39,023 bases of DNA. It comes from Colimorpha sp964483145. GTDB taxonomy: Bacteria; Bacteroidota; Bacteroidia; Bacteroidales; P3. The translations under genes and the position numbers were made by a program. Location: assembly GCA_964483145.1 (NCBI GenBank), contig CAZAAK010000010.1:1-39023 (forward strand), written 5' to 3'. This document shows positions 15,287 to 23,508 of the stretch, piece after piece; position 1 is the first letter of the stretch; each line of letters starts with the position of its first letter. The notes beneath the pieces were generated by a model that had not been told where the DNA came from, searched no databases, and saw only the letters and a program-made list of their open reading frames with translations.

Positions 15287-17047
15287 TTATCTCTCGCGAA
15301 TAATCTCACCATGGTCTTCCACAATCATCTTGTAGAACCACTCGGGGTATTTGGGCTGTTCGGGGAAGACAGCGTTGCCGGTCTCCGTACGCTCAAATTT
15401 ACCATCTTTTTCTTTTTTGATATTGCCATCGATGTACTTTACCAACAAATAGCGGTCCAGTTTATTCCATTCCTTCATCATGCGGTCAGCCATGCGATTG
15501 GAAAAATCGTTCAGATGTTGGGTCAAAGTCTCATCGTTATCAACAGTTTTTTGGACCTTTTCATCAAAGCGGCCCACTTCCATGATATAGCTTTTTTCCA
15601 ATCTACTCTGCACTTTCTGCAAGTCCCGAATCATGTCGCTGTAACGGCTATAGACGAAATTGGTCACACGGTTGAACAGCCAAAAAGCAGAAGTCTCGCT
15701 ATAGGTGAGCATGTCGCCATTGCCCTCGCGGAAACACTCGGGAATGTTGGTGATACCGCAGTACATGGGGCAATAGACTGTGCTGTAGGTGTCATCAACA
15801 CCGAACCACAGGATACCACCAATTTTACTGGGCAACCAACCGCGGCATTGGGCTACGAAGCTGAAGCCCGTCTGCTGTGTGGAAGTGGCGCGTTCGTGAA
15901 CATATTTTTGACCATTCAACTCAAATCCCATAGGGCGCCAACGGTAGGGGCAAGCAAACGGACCGGCACCTTTATCTTTGGACATATCCATAGCAGTGCC
16001 CTCATAGTGATCCCGCATCAGGTTCATCACTTCATATACATCCAACTTGTGGTCGGGGAGAATCCATAGGGGCATCCGCTCTGCATTGGCATCGCCAAGA
16101 GCGTATTTTTCATATTTGCCCATATTTTTGTTCACACGATTGAACATGGCATAAACGCGTGCATCGCATCCGCGTATGCCACTAAAAGTCAACGGAGCGT
16201 AAGTGTCGCAGAAGCTGAAGTCGGCATCCTTTCCATCGAACCAACCACAGGCGCGGGCGTAGGTCACCACATCGGCAGCATATACGCATTCCACCTCGGG
16301 CTCATAGATGTAGTCAATATGATTGCTACTAATGGTAGTATGGAGACCTTTGCCCTTGGCTTTCTTGAATTTGCCGACTTCCTGAGGGAATTGGGTGATA
16401 CGAGCCTGATTGGCATGACCGCTCACATAGCCATCTGGAATACGACGGGCTACCCAAACGGCACCATCGGCATACTTGTATTTAAGTTTCTTGGCAACAT
16501 CGGCCTTGACAGGAGTGGCGCGTTTACCGATAAGTTCGAGAATCCAAACTTCATTCGGATCGCAGATGGAAAAACTCTCTCCCTCGCTACAATAGCCATA
16601 GTCAGCCACCATCTTGGTCATCCAATAGATAGCCTCGCGGGCATTCTTGGCGCGCTGCAAGGTGACATAGATAAGCGAACCATAGTCGATGCCTTTCACC
16701 TGGTCTTTCCAACATTCTTCTCGGCCACCATAAGTGGTCTCGCCAATGGCTAACTGATGCTCGTTCATGTTGCCCACCACACTGTAGGTGTGGGCTACCT
16801 GTGGAATTTCAAAAAGCTTTCTACCACTGTCCCAATCCACTAGCATGAACATGGTGCCTTCCGGATAATCAGCAGCCTTGCGATAGTAAAGTTCACCATA
16901 AAGGGTGTGGCTGTCTGCTGCATAAGTAATCATGGTGCTGCCGTCCTTGGTAGCGCCTTTGGTGAAAAGGAAATTGGTGCAAGCCGATGCGGTATAGCCT
17001 GCCATCAGCACAGCGGCCAAAAGTCCAAATGCAAATAACTTCTTCAT
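15287..17047 (-). CDS. Secreted C69-family dipeptidase
   Basis: The 586-residue protein has a signal peptide (MKKLFAFGLLAAVLMAGYTASA). Cleavage after ASA leaves Cys23 at the new N-terminus. This is the expected nucleophile of peptidase family C69, an Ntn-hydrolase fold, and the following TNFLFTKGATKDGS stretch fits. It should therefore be mature only after export, in the periplasm or outside the cell, cleaving dipeptides. Residues around YGGREECW and ISSNHIDY look typical of the family. The arginase-fold gene follows with a five-base gap; the threonine dehydrogenase gene is 130 bases upstream. Confidence 0.9.
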   Translation of the reverse strand: MKKLFAFGLLAAVLMAGYTASACTNFLFTKGATKDGSTMITYAADSHTLYGELYYRKAADYPEGTMFMLVDWDSGRKLFEIPQVAHTYSVVGNMNEHQLAIGETTYGGREECWKDQVKGIDYGSLIYVTLQRAKNAREAIYWMTKMVADYGYCSEGESFSICDPNEVWILELIGKRATPVKADVAKKLKYKYADGAVWVARRIPDGYVSGHANQARITQFPQEVGKFKKAKGKGLHTTISSNHIDYIYEPEVECVYAADVVTYARACGWFDGKDADFSFCDTYAPLTFSGIRGCDARVYAMFNRVNKNMGKYEKYALGDANAERMPLWILPDHKLDVYEVMNLMRDHYEGTAMDMSKDKGAGPFACPYRWRPMGFELNGQKYVHERATSTQQTGFSFVAQCRGWLPSKIGGILWFGVDDTYSTVYCPMYCGITNIPECFREGNGDMLTYSETSAFWLFNRVTNFVYSRYSDMIRDLQKVQSRLEKSYIMEVGRFDEKVQKTVDNDETLTQHLNDFSNRMADRMMKEWNKLDRYLLVKYIDGNIKKEKDGKFERTETGNAVFPEQPKYPEWFYKMIVEDHGEIIRER

Positions 17048-17083
17048 ATCGAATGTGATTTTGTTAATGATTCTAATAAAAAA

Positions 17084-17154
17084 TCCATTCCTTCTCAGCT
17101 TCTATTCCTTCATTTGCGACAATGGAGCGAACGGAGTCAAAGGGAAGGAATGGA
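17084..17154. repeat. 10-bp inverted repeat with ~50-base loop
   Basis: TCCATTCCTT (17084-17093) and AAGGAATGGA (17145-17154) are perfect complements, located between the threonine dehydrogenase and C69 dipeptidase genes. It could fold in the leftward transcript and modulate read-through. It lacks a T run, so it is not a classical terminator. Confidence 0.4.
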
Positions 17155-17177
17155 CCGACCTACGCCTTTTCTGCCTT

Positions 17178-18125
17178 TTAGAGCAACTTCTTCTTGAGGT
17201 TGTCAATCATATCAACCGTCATCTTTTCGAGATCGTACTGCGGCTTCCAGCCCCACTCGTTACGGGCGCAACTGTCGTCCATCTTGTCGGGCCAGCTGTC
17301 GGCAATAGCCTGCTTGATAGGCTCGGGTTCGTAGACCATCTCAAAGTTGGGGTAATGCTTCTTGATTTCGGTATAGATAATCTCGGGGTCGAAACTCATG
17401 GAGGTAACATTAAAGCTGTTGCGATGCACCAGTTTGCTGGGGTCTGCTTCCATAATGTCGATCATGGCCTTCTGTGCATCAGGCATGTACATCATATCCA
17501 TATAGGTACCCTTCTTCAGTGGGCATACAAATTTTTCGCCCTTGACAGCCGCATAGTAGATTTCTACTGCATAATCTGTGGTGCCACCGCCGGGCAAAGT
17601 CAAATGGCTAATCAGCCCAGGGAAACGGACTGAACGGGTGTCCACCCCAAAGCGGGTGAAGTAGTAGTCGCTCAGCAACTCACCAGTGACTTTGGTAACG
17701 CCATAGATAGTATTGGGGCGTTGGATTGTGTCCTGAGGTGTATTTTGGTGAGGGGTGCTAGGGCCAAAAGCGCCAATGCTGCTTGGAGTGAAAACTGCAC
17801 ATCCAAAAAGACGCGCCACCTCCAAGCAATTCACCAAAGAACCTATGCCCACGTTCCAACCTAACATAGGATTCAGCTCCGCAGTAGCACTCAGAATGGC
17901 AGCCAGATTATAAATGGTGTCGATGTTGTACTTCTTTACGGCAGCGGCAACCTGCATCACCTGCGTGGAATCGATGCGCTCGATGGGTCCGCGTTCATAG
18001 TCGGCACCCTTCAAAGGGCGAAGGTCGCTACACACTACATTGTTGTCACCATAGATGTCTCTCAGGTTACGGGTCAGCTCGGAACCAATCTGTCCGCCGG
18101 CACCAACTATCAGAATTCTTTTCAT
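17178..18125 (-). CDS. L-threonine 3-dehydrogenase, short-chain (SDR) type
   Basis: The 315-residue product oxidises L-threonine to 2-amino-3-ketobutyrate with NAD, in the cytoplasm. It starts with a Rossmann motif (GAGGQIGSEL, residues 8-17). The SDR catalytic YxxxK appears as YGVTK, and the family-specific stretch RSVRFPGLIS...PGGGTTDYAVEIYY distinguishes SDR threonine dehydrogenases from sugar epimerases. The start is clear (MKRILIVGAGG). A promoter core lies about 95 bases upstream. Confidence 0.9.
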   Translation of the reverse strand: MKRILIVGAGGQIGSELTRNLRDIYGDNNVVCSDLRPLKGADYERGPIERIDSTQVMQVAAAVKKYNIDTIYNLAAILSATAELNPMLGWNVGIGSLVNCLEVARLFGCAVFTPSSIGAFGPSTPHQNTPQDTIQRPNTIYGVTKVTGELLSDYYFTRFGVDTRSVRFPGLISHLTLPGGGTTDYAVEIYYAAVKGEKFVCPLKKGTYMDMMYMPDAQKAMIDIMEADPSKLVHRNSFNVTSMSFDPEIIYTEIKKHYPNFEMVYEPEPIKQAIADSWPDKMDDSCARNEWGWKPQYDLEKMTVDMIDNLKKKLL

Positions 18126-18220
18126 CGTAGTAAATGTTTTATAAACTTATCTATACAACTTATTGATAATAAACAATATTTCAGATTAATGCGCCTACCT
18201 GGCACATTATTTTGAAAGGG

Positions 18221-18228
18221 CAAATGTA
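18221..18228 (-). promoter_or_regulatory. Promoter -7 element for threonine dehydrogenase
   Basis: On the minus strand this reads TACATTTG, matching TAnnTTTG. It lies about 95 bases upstream of the start codon, leaving an AT-rich leader. Confidence 0.55.
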
Positions 18229-18448
18229 CAAAAATAATCTGACATTACACAACCTGATAAGGTTAAAAATACACATCATCGTCATCCCCTGTTTCCCTAT
18301 GGCTTATGCGAACCTGCCACAGTTGCTTGTTCTCCTCCCTCCTCTCCCCTACCCCTTGTGCTGACACATACATTAGCAACAGAGCTTTATTCAACAGCAA
18401 CATGCAGCCGTCTTGGAGCCCTTAAAGGGTAATAGTGAGGTATATGTA

Positions 18449-18577
18449 GGTTCGTCTTTTTGTTTACCTTTTGTTTAGGTTTCTTTTACGTTTCTTTTAC
18501 CTTTTGTTTAGGTTAGGTAAATAATAAGCAAAAGAAGAGTTGAAGAAAAGAAAACAAAAGGTAAATAAAAAGACTAG
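18449..18577. repeat. Long imperfect palindrome of ~11-bp T-rich units, copy 2
   Basis: The left arm starts GGTTCGTC and runs through units such as TTTTGTTTACC, TTTTGTTTAGG, TTTCTTTTACG and TTTCTTTTACC at 11-base steps. The right arm (ending AAAAAGACTAG) is its approximate reverse complement. The reverse complement of copy 1 (170-288) aligns with it from GGTTCGTC onward. Both copies are intergenic. The two arms are less perfectly matched here than the copies are to each other at their ends. Confidence 0.75.
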
Positions 18578-18809
18578 CTTTCATATACGCCACCCAAATA
18601 TCACCCATTACCCCCTATTGTCATCGTGGGGTTAAGTCGCGGGGCCTCTGCGGGACAACTACAGTGTTTCTGCCCCCCCTCGAATCCATGAACGAATCCT
18701 GCACAACAAGCATGGGACTTTTTGTATGAGGCTTGGTTCGTACACACAGAACCTTTCGTATGCACAAAAAATTTCTTTCATCATACATTAATCAATTGGA
18801 AAATTAGTT

Positions 18810-18817
18810 GTACTTTT
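18810..18817 (+). promoter_or_regulatory. Promoter -7 element for the 18929 gene
   Basis: TACTTTTG fits TAnnTTTG and is the only good rightward core in this interval. The 12-codon ORF and the membrane-protein gene follow. Confidence 0.5.
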
Positions 18818-18880
18818 GCAAACCGAAAAGCCTGTCGGCAAAGTGAGGTAAAGGCGTTTTACCCGCTTGGACGATTGAAA

Positions 18881-18919
18881 ATGAATTTACAAAATCCGTT
18901 TGAAGTACAAACCAATTGA
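18881..18919 (+). CDS. 12-codon ORF in the leader, same frame as the next gene
   Basis: MNLQNPFEVQTN then TGA, followed nine bases later and in the same frame by the ATG of the membrane-protein gene at 18929. It may be a leader peptide, or the original start of that gene cut off by a nonsense change. It is short, so chance cannot be excluded. Confidence 0.25.
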   Translation: MNLQNPFEVQTN

Positions 18920-18928
18920 AGCGTGAAT

Positions 18929-19396
18929 ATGCCTGACACATACCAAAATCAAGAAAAGCCTACGGCTGAAGAAACTCACAATTCATCCTCAACCTCTAAT
19001 ACTCAACCCGGAGTTGCCTCCCCAGTGACCTCATCCTCCCCAGCGCAGAAAAAGAAACACAATTGGGGCATATGGGTGATAGCCACCCTACTAATGCTGA
19101 TTCTCATGGTAATGACGTGCCCTTCGGTAGACGACCACGGGCAAGCTATTTTAGAAGTCGCCACCGAGAATATCCTTGGGGAAGAAGACTCCCAAGACGA
19201 ATTTGGGTCCACGGTGGACTTGTTTGCAACGATGTTTGTGGATGAGATACTAGACCACCTGCTCACAGTCCACGGTTACGGCATCTTCAGCATTGGCAGA
19301 ATACACGACCTTAGTGGTGAGGCGGTGCCTGTCTCATTTGGCATTTTCGGCCACGTTTTCATTTTCGATACTGAGGATCTAAAGATAGATCTATAA
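18929..19396 (+). CDS. Membrane protein of unknown function (DUF4359-like?)
   Basis: The 155-residue product has a Ser/Thr/Gln-rich soluble N-terminus of about 45 residues, a Lys/Trp-flanked hydrophobic segment (WGIWVIATLLMLILMVMT), then CPSVDDH and a C-terminal HGYGIFSIGRI...VSFGIFGHVFIF stretch. The last parts resemble my memory of DUF4359 proteins, but I am not sure. GTG at 18923 would add two residues; the ATG at 18929 is preferred. It is preceded by a promoter core and followed by another membrane-protein gene 96 bases later. Confidence 0.65.
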   Translation: MPDTYQNQEKPTAEETHNSSSTSNTQPGVASPVTSSSPAQKKKHNWGIWVIATLLMLILMVMTCPSVDDHGQAILEVATENILGEEDSQDEFGSTVDLFATMFVDEILDHLLTVHGYGIFSIGRIHDLSGEAVPVSFGIFGHVFIFDTEDLKIDL

Positions 19397-19492
19397 TCCA
19401 GTAAGTTACTCTCTGCGTTTAGTGCGCCCGAAGGAGAAGCGTTGCCAAGGGATGCATTGCTTTGGCATTCTTTTTGTCGTACCTACAGTTGT

Positions 19493-20029
19493 ATGGATAA
19501 ACAACGCATGATTTTTAAGACAGACCGCTGCTGCGTGACTGAGGGGGAGGTAGTTGAGATTAATTGGCAGTGTGAGGGGGCCGAGAATGTGACGTTAACT
19601 ATCGACAACGGATTCCGCACCACAGAGATTCCGTTGGAAACTAGCGGTAGCAAACGATTCCGGCTCAACCGATCCAAAGGCAAGACGCACATGACCATTG
19701 CAGTTACTACCCAAGGCAAGACGCACCGCAAGACCATTGATGTGCGCGTAAAGAAATTGGCTAATGTCAAGGCCGAGACTGTTGATGGCAATGGAAAGAA
19801 GATAGGTCTCCTCCGTCACCAATGGCAGAAGATACTGACAAGTTGGCACGGTTTTACCGCCAAACTGAGGTTTGCCATGAGTACTCTCCCAGAAGGTAAA
19901 CAGATTATCATCAAACTTATGGCTATCCTGGGGGTGTTGCTCATTATCAGTCTTATTTGGCCAAAACTCTACAGTATTACCCTCATCGTCCTCATTGCGA
20001 TTCTTGCAATAGGCTTGTTTCGGAAATAG
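19493..20029 (+). CDS. Unknown protein with β-rich N-terminal domain and two C-terminal membrane helices
   Basis: The 178-residue product starts MDKQRMIFKTDRCC. Its first 95 residues alternate polar and hydrophobic residues in a pattern like an immunoglobulin-type β-sandwich (VVEINWQCEGAENVTLTIDNG, KTHMTIAVTTQGKTH). The end has two adjacent hydrophobic segments (LMAILGVLLIISLIW and SITLIVLIAILAIGLF), so the β-domain is probably cytoplasmic or periplasmic and tethered by a hairpin. The frame is open from 19442, but the ATG at 19493 gives the sensible start. No family recognised; it is probably transcribed with the previous gene. Confidence 0.6.
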   Translation: MDKQRMIFKTDRCCVTEGEVVEINWQCEGAENVTLTIDNGFRTTEIPLETSGSKRFRLNRSKGKTHMTIAVTTQGKTHRKTIDVRVKKLANVKAETVDGNGKKIGLLRHQWQKILTSWHGFTAKLRFAMSTLPEGKQIIIKLMAILGVLLIISLIWPKLYSITLIVLIAILAIGLFRK

Positions 20030-20126
20030 GTGATGAAGCCTCGATAGAGAGCAAAGGCGAAGCAGAAAGGAACACAATGGCTAGCAATGGCTTACCTTAA
20101 GAAGAGAAACATATCAGACAAAGATA

Positions 20127-22172
20127 CTACTTAGGGCGGGACCGATCGTACAAAGTGTCAAAAGTAAGTACTGCCCGAAGGGTAGCGGTGTCGAGGTAAG
20201 TGTGTGGGGCAACTACAACAGCACTAAAGTTTAGGTCAATGGGTTCGGATAAGGAGGATGGGGATGGTTGAAAGTAAGCGATGTTTGTGCTGTCGATAAC
20301 CAAGATTTTCTGCCGTCCAAAAAGAATGCAACGATGCTTAACGGCGCAAGTTCCATCGTTATAGTCGGCACTGATAGGTAGCACTGTTGTGGACTGGATG
20401 CGACGGTGAAACAGAAAACCCGACCGCTGGTAGTCGATAAGTTTAGGGTTGCAAGCTATAACCGAGTCGCATACCAAATAGCTATGACGCCCATAGACGC
20501 ACTCCACAGCCAAATGCTTACCACTTTGGTAGACCACCGTATCTTGTTGATATGCAGCCCGCCGGTTAACCCCCGCCCAATGCAATGCCACCAAAAGTAG
20601 GCACCCCATCATGGCAGGCAAAGCCAGGTGGAATTTCCCCCGCAGCCAAATGGTGAAAAAGATTAGAAACAATATCAAAAACAACACCATTGGTATGTCG
20701 CAATAAATCCCTTCCAATAGGGCCGAAGGCAACGAGGAGACCCAACGGGTGAGTTTATCCACCAAATCCAATTCCATCCGCAACAAGGCTGTGACCCACA
20801 TAGTGCCTCTAGAGAGTACCGTCAACAATACCGTAGCCAACAACACTCCAGCAAATGGGACAATAGCGAGGTTGGCAATAAGAAAATAAACGGGAAACTG
20901 GTGGAAATAATGCAGTACCAAAGGAAACGTGCCTAGTTGGGCTGCCGTAGAAAGGCAAGTCCAGTTCCACACCTTTGACAGAGCCCAAAGGTACGGTTTG
21001 GGCTGATGCTCGGAAAGCCACGGCAAGAGATTGCTCAATGGCTGATGCCAAGCTAGGATACCTAACACCGCAGCATAGGAGAGTTGGAAGCCTACATCGA
21101 AAAGTTGCATGGGAGCAAAACAGAAAATAAGCACTGCCGAGGTAGCAAGATTATTAAGCGTGTTGGGCCGTTGGCTAGTCATATCACCCAAAATCATCAA
21201 ACTGAACATCACGCCTGCCCGCAGAGTGGCAGAAGCCATGCCTGTAAGCAATACAAAGAACCAGACAGCCGCCAGCTGAATTGAACCTTTGACGATACGC
21301 TGCCAACGGCGACGGCCTAAAAAGAAAAGAGCACCCCTAACCAAGAGGGCTAACACCCCCACATGAAGCCCCGACACACAAAGCAGATGGGTGATACCAG
21401 CATCGCGGAAATATTGTTGGGTGGACTCATCAACATCCCCACGCCAACCCAAAAGGAGGGCCTCGGCAATGCCTTGCTGTTGTGGCGAGAGCGCAAAAGA
21501 CTTGATATCCTCTACCCAATATTGCTGCAACTTACACATGCGGTAGCGCAACCCTATGGGGTGAGAGGTGACCGAGACAAGATGCCAACCACCCTGTGGC
21601 ACATAACACTGCCAAAGGATTCCATGATGCCGAAGGTAGCGGCGATAGTCGAATTGATAAGGGTTCTGCTCGCCATTGGGGAGGCGTGGCGTGGTAGTGA
21701 GTTGCAAACAGTCGCCGACTTTCAACCTTGCAGCAAGGGAATCCTTGGCCACGAAAAGCAAAACTCTACCATGTGAAGGATTGTCCACCTCAGCGGTCAC
21801 CTTATAGCATTTAGGCGACTGTTGAGGTGTCTCCACCAAGTGTGCTTGAAAGTGGATATTGCGCAATTGAGACTGACCTGCAAAAGGGTCGGCTGGGGCA
21901 TGAAGGTACACCAACACCCAACCTACAGCGGTAAAAGTAAGCCATAACGAAGCGGTAAAAAGGAACTGGGATGTAAAAAGATATGTGGCAGATGCCATCA
22001 AACCGATACCCATTACCGCCACTAGAAGAAGCAACCAATAAGGTACAGTAGGCAATGATTCGCCCAAGAAGATACCCAACGCCATACCCAATGCCACACG
22101 AAACATCGGAGCCCGCAGAAAGAGCAGGCCAACAAACTGAACGAAGGGACTATTGGGTTCGCGCCACACCAT
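20127..22172 (-). CDS. comEC: ComEC/Rec2-family DNA-uptake channel protein
   Basis: This multi-pass inner-membrane protein of the DNA-uptake family has about 681 residues from the start at 22172. It has a DUF4131-like N-terminal region with four hydrophobic segments and an OB-like middle. The competence domain carries the hallmark HLLCVSGLHVGVLALLV near residue 265 and many further membrane helices. The C-terminal metallo-β-lactamase domain of long ComEC proteins is absent; the tail after about residue 530 is short. The frame is open to 22223, but the promoter core at 22180-22187 reads toward this gene, so translation must begin downstream of it, at the ATG encoding MVWREPNSP. It is divergent from yraN. 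Confidence 0.85.
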   Translation of the reverse strand: MVWREPNSPFVQFVGLLFLRAPMFRVALGMALGIFLGESLPTVPYWLLLLVAVMGIGLMASATYLFTSQFLFTASLWLTFTAVGWVLVYLHAPADPFAGQSQLRNIHFQAHLVETPQQSPKCYKVTAEVDNPSHGRVLLFVAKDSLAARLKVGDCLQLTTTPRLPNGEQNPYQFDYRRYLRHHGILWQCYVPQGGWHLVSVTSHPIGLRYRMCKLQQYWVEDIKSFALSPQQQGIAEALLLGWRGDVDESTQQYFRDAGITHLLCVSGLHVGVLALLVRGALFFLGRRRWQRIVKGSIQLAAVWFFVLLTGMASATLRAGVMFSLMILGDMTSQRPNTLNNLATSAVLIFCFAPMQLFDVGFQLSYAAVLGILAWHQPLSNLLPWLSEHQPKPYLWALSKVWNWTCLSTAAQLGTFPLVLHYFHQFPVYFLIANLAIVPFAGVLLATVLLTVLSRGTMWVTALLRMELDLVDKLTRWVSSLPSALLEGIYCDIPMVLFLILFLIFFTIWLRGKFHLALPAMMGCLLLVALHWAGVNRRAAYQQDTVVYQSGKHLAVECVYGRHSYLVCDSVIACNPKLIDYQRSGFLFHRRIQSTTVLPISADYNDGTCAVKHRCILFGRQKILVIDSTNIAYFQPSPSSLSEPIDLNFSAVVVAPHTYLDTATLRAVLTFDTLYDRSRPK

Positions 22173-22179
22173 ATTTTTG

Positions 22180-22187
22180 CAAAGGTA
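22180..22187 (-). promoter_or_regulatory. Promoter -7 element for comEC, next to the start codon
   Basis: On the minus strand this reads TACCTTTG, followed by only seven bases (CAAAAAT) before the ATG at 22172. With this motif centred near -7, transcription would begin at or next to the start codon, giving a leaderless or nearly leaderless mRNA. Confidence 0.6.
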
Positions 22188-22200
22188 CAAAAAAAAACCG

Positions 22201-22208
22201 TAACTTTG
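22201..22208 (+). promoter_or_regulatory. Promoter -7 element for yraN
   Basis: TAACTTTG matches TAnnTTTG, with TTTTTG at 22174-22179 upstream as a possible -33 element at near-ideal spacing. It overlaps the divergent comEC promoter region, so the two could compete for polymerase. Confidence 0.65.
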
Positions 22209-22231
22209 CATTTTCAACAGCACCGCGTACT

Positions 22232-22603
22232 ATGGCACTACACAACGATATAGGCAAGTTGGGAGAAAGCCTGGCCCAACAACATCTCGTAAAACAAGGT
22301 TTTGCTATACTTGAAACCAACTACCGCGAAGGGCGATACGAAGTTGACATCATAGCCTACAAAGAAAATTTGATAGTGTTTGTGGAGGTAAAGACCCGCA
22401 GCAACATGGACTATGGCAATCCCGAAGAATTTGTCGACCGCCATAAGCAACGCGCCTATATACGCATGGCCAACAACTACGTGATACAAAATAATCGCGA
22501 AGAGGAAGTCCGCTTCGATATCATAGCGGTAGTCGTCGGCTCAACAGGTCATCAAATCAACCATATAGAGGACGCTTTCAGTGCTATCGGTCAGTATTTG
22601 TAA
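22232..22603 (+). CDS. YraN/UPF0102-family endonuclease-like protein
   Basis: The 123-residue product shows the restriction-endonuclease-like core of UPF0102: GKLGESLAQQHL at the start, then YEVDIIAYKENLIVFVEVKTRS, which supplies the Asp and ExK of a PD-(D/E)xK site around residues 45-65. The family is widespread and linked in some bacteria to DNA uptake; here it diverges from comEC. The start at 22232 is fixed by the promoter at 22201-22208; longer in-frame starts lie inside comEC. It converges with nadK 25 bases downstream. Confidence 0.9.
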   Translation: MALHNDIGKLGESLAQQHLVKQGFAILETNYREGRYEVDIIAYKENLIVFVEVKTRSNMDYGNPEEFVDRHKQRAYIRMANNYVIQNNREEEVRFDIIAVVVGSTGHQINHIEDAFSAIGQYL

Positions 22604-22628
22604 ACGGACTGACAGGTTCTACGGACCA

Positions 22629-23435
22629 TCAAAAATTCCACCCCAACTTCTGATGTATCGAGGTGAAGAAACTTTGGTTGTGAAGACGGACTAAATGGAG
22701 GGTAAAATCTTCACAAGTGAGGGTGAGTCCCGTGCCACAAGGCATGAGTTGGCGACGGGAATCGGTACCTAGGCTGAAACACTGGTTCTGCTCATGAGTG
22801 ACTAGTCGTAGCGTGGCGCTCTCGGGCACGATGATGGGACGCAAAGTGAGGTTGTGGGCACCGTTTGGAGTGATGACAAAGCAATGGCTGTCGGGTGTAA
22901 GGATAGGACCGCCACAACTGAGCGAATAGGCGGTAGAACCGGTTGGAGTGGCCACAATAAGACCATCCCCAGCATAGGTGGCTACGAAATCGTTGTTGAC
23001 ATAAAGGTCGGTGCTGAGAAGGGTGCCCCCATCAAGGAGTCGATGGACACTGACTTCGTTAACCACAAAAGTGTCAAGCGGATTGTTCGGTTGATTGGAA
23101 ACGACGTGAAGAAGGGTACGCGACTCGATAGAGTAGCGGCCAGCCAAAAGGTCGGTTACCAATGTGGCAATATCGAAACGACCTGCTGTGGTAAGAAATC
23201 CAAGATGACCGAAGTTGATGCCAATAACAGGGATTTCGCGGCGACCGATAAGATGAACCGAGCTGAGGAGAGTACCATCGCCGCCAATGGAAAAAAGGAA
23301 GTCGTAGTGACTCTCGGGTAGGACATCCGCCACCTCTTCAGTTTCGACACCATTGTTGTGGAGGATATCGCAAAGTTGCTGATATTGTTGGTGGTAGGCC
23401 TCTTCGATGGAACGGACGTAAAGAGCAATCTTCAT
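22629..23435 (-). CDS. nadK: NAD kinase
   Basis: This enzyme phosphorylates NAD to NADP in the cytoplasm. The 268-residue protein has the catalytic GGDGTLL motif at about residues 52-58, followed by PVIGINFGHLGFLT. It also has VNEVSVHR, the NE-containing NAD-binding element, and the glycine-rich GDGLIVATPTGSTAYSLSCGGP. All hallmarks are intact and length is typical. It lies 73 bases downstream of the T9SS cargo gene on the same strand, so co-transcription is possible but not certain. Confidence 0.95.
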   Translation of the reverse strand: MKIALYVRSIEEAYHQQYQQLCDILHNNGVETEEVADVLPESHYDFLFSIGGDGTLLSSVHLIGRREIPVIGINFGHLGFLTTAGRFDIATLVTDLLAGRYSIESRTLLHVVSNQPNNPLDTFVVNEVSVHRLLDGGTLLSTDLYVNNDFVATYAGDGLIVATPTGSTAYSLSCGGPILTPDSHCFVITPNGAHNLTLRPIIVPESATLRLVTHEQNQCFSLGTDSRRQLMPCGTGLTLTCEDFTLHLVRLHNQSFFTSIHQKLGWNF

Positions 23436-23508
23436 AAAACGGAATACTATAGTGATGTTTTGTTTTAGGTCTTTTACGGTTTTTTGAATCCCTGTGTGAG
23501 ATTCGGTT

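Larger units (their letters stand above)
18126..18928. other. Gene-free interval of about 800 bases
   Basis: It holds the leftward promoter of the threonine dehydrogenase gene (18221-18228), the second copy of the 11-bp-unit palindrome (18449-18577), a rightward promoter core (18810-18817) and a 12-codon ORF at 18881-18919. The remaining sequence, including a C-rich stretch around 18280-18360, shows no gene I can support. Confidence 0.6.

Noticed and set aside
15281..16069. 262-codon plus-strand ORF
   Set aside because: Antisense shadow of the C69 dipeptidase gene; no motif or promoter.
18722..18919. 65-codon ORF before the 18929 gene
   Set aside because: It starts upstream of the promoter core and its only plausible part is the final 12 codons, listed separately.
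23457..23485. TTTTGTTTTAGG TCTTTTACGG stretch resembling the 11-bp-unit element
   Set aside because: Only about two units and no second arm; it may be a decayed fragment but could be chance in T-rich sequence.
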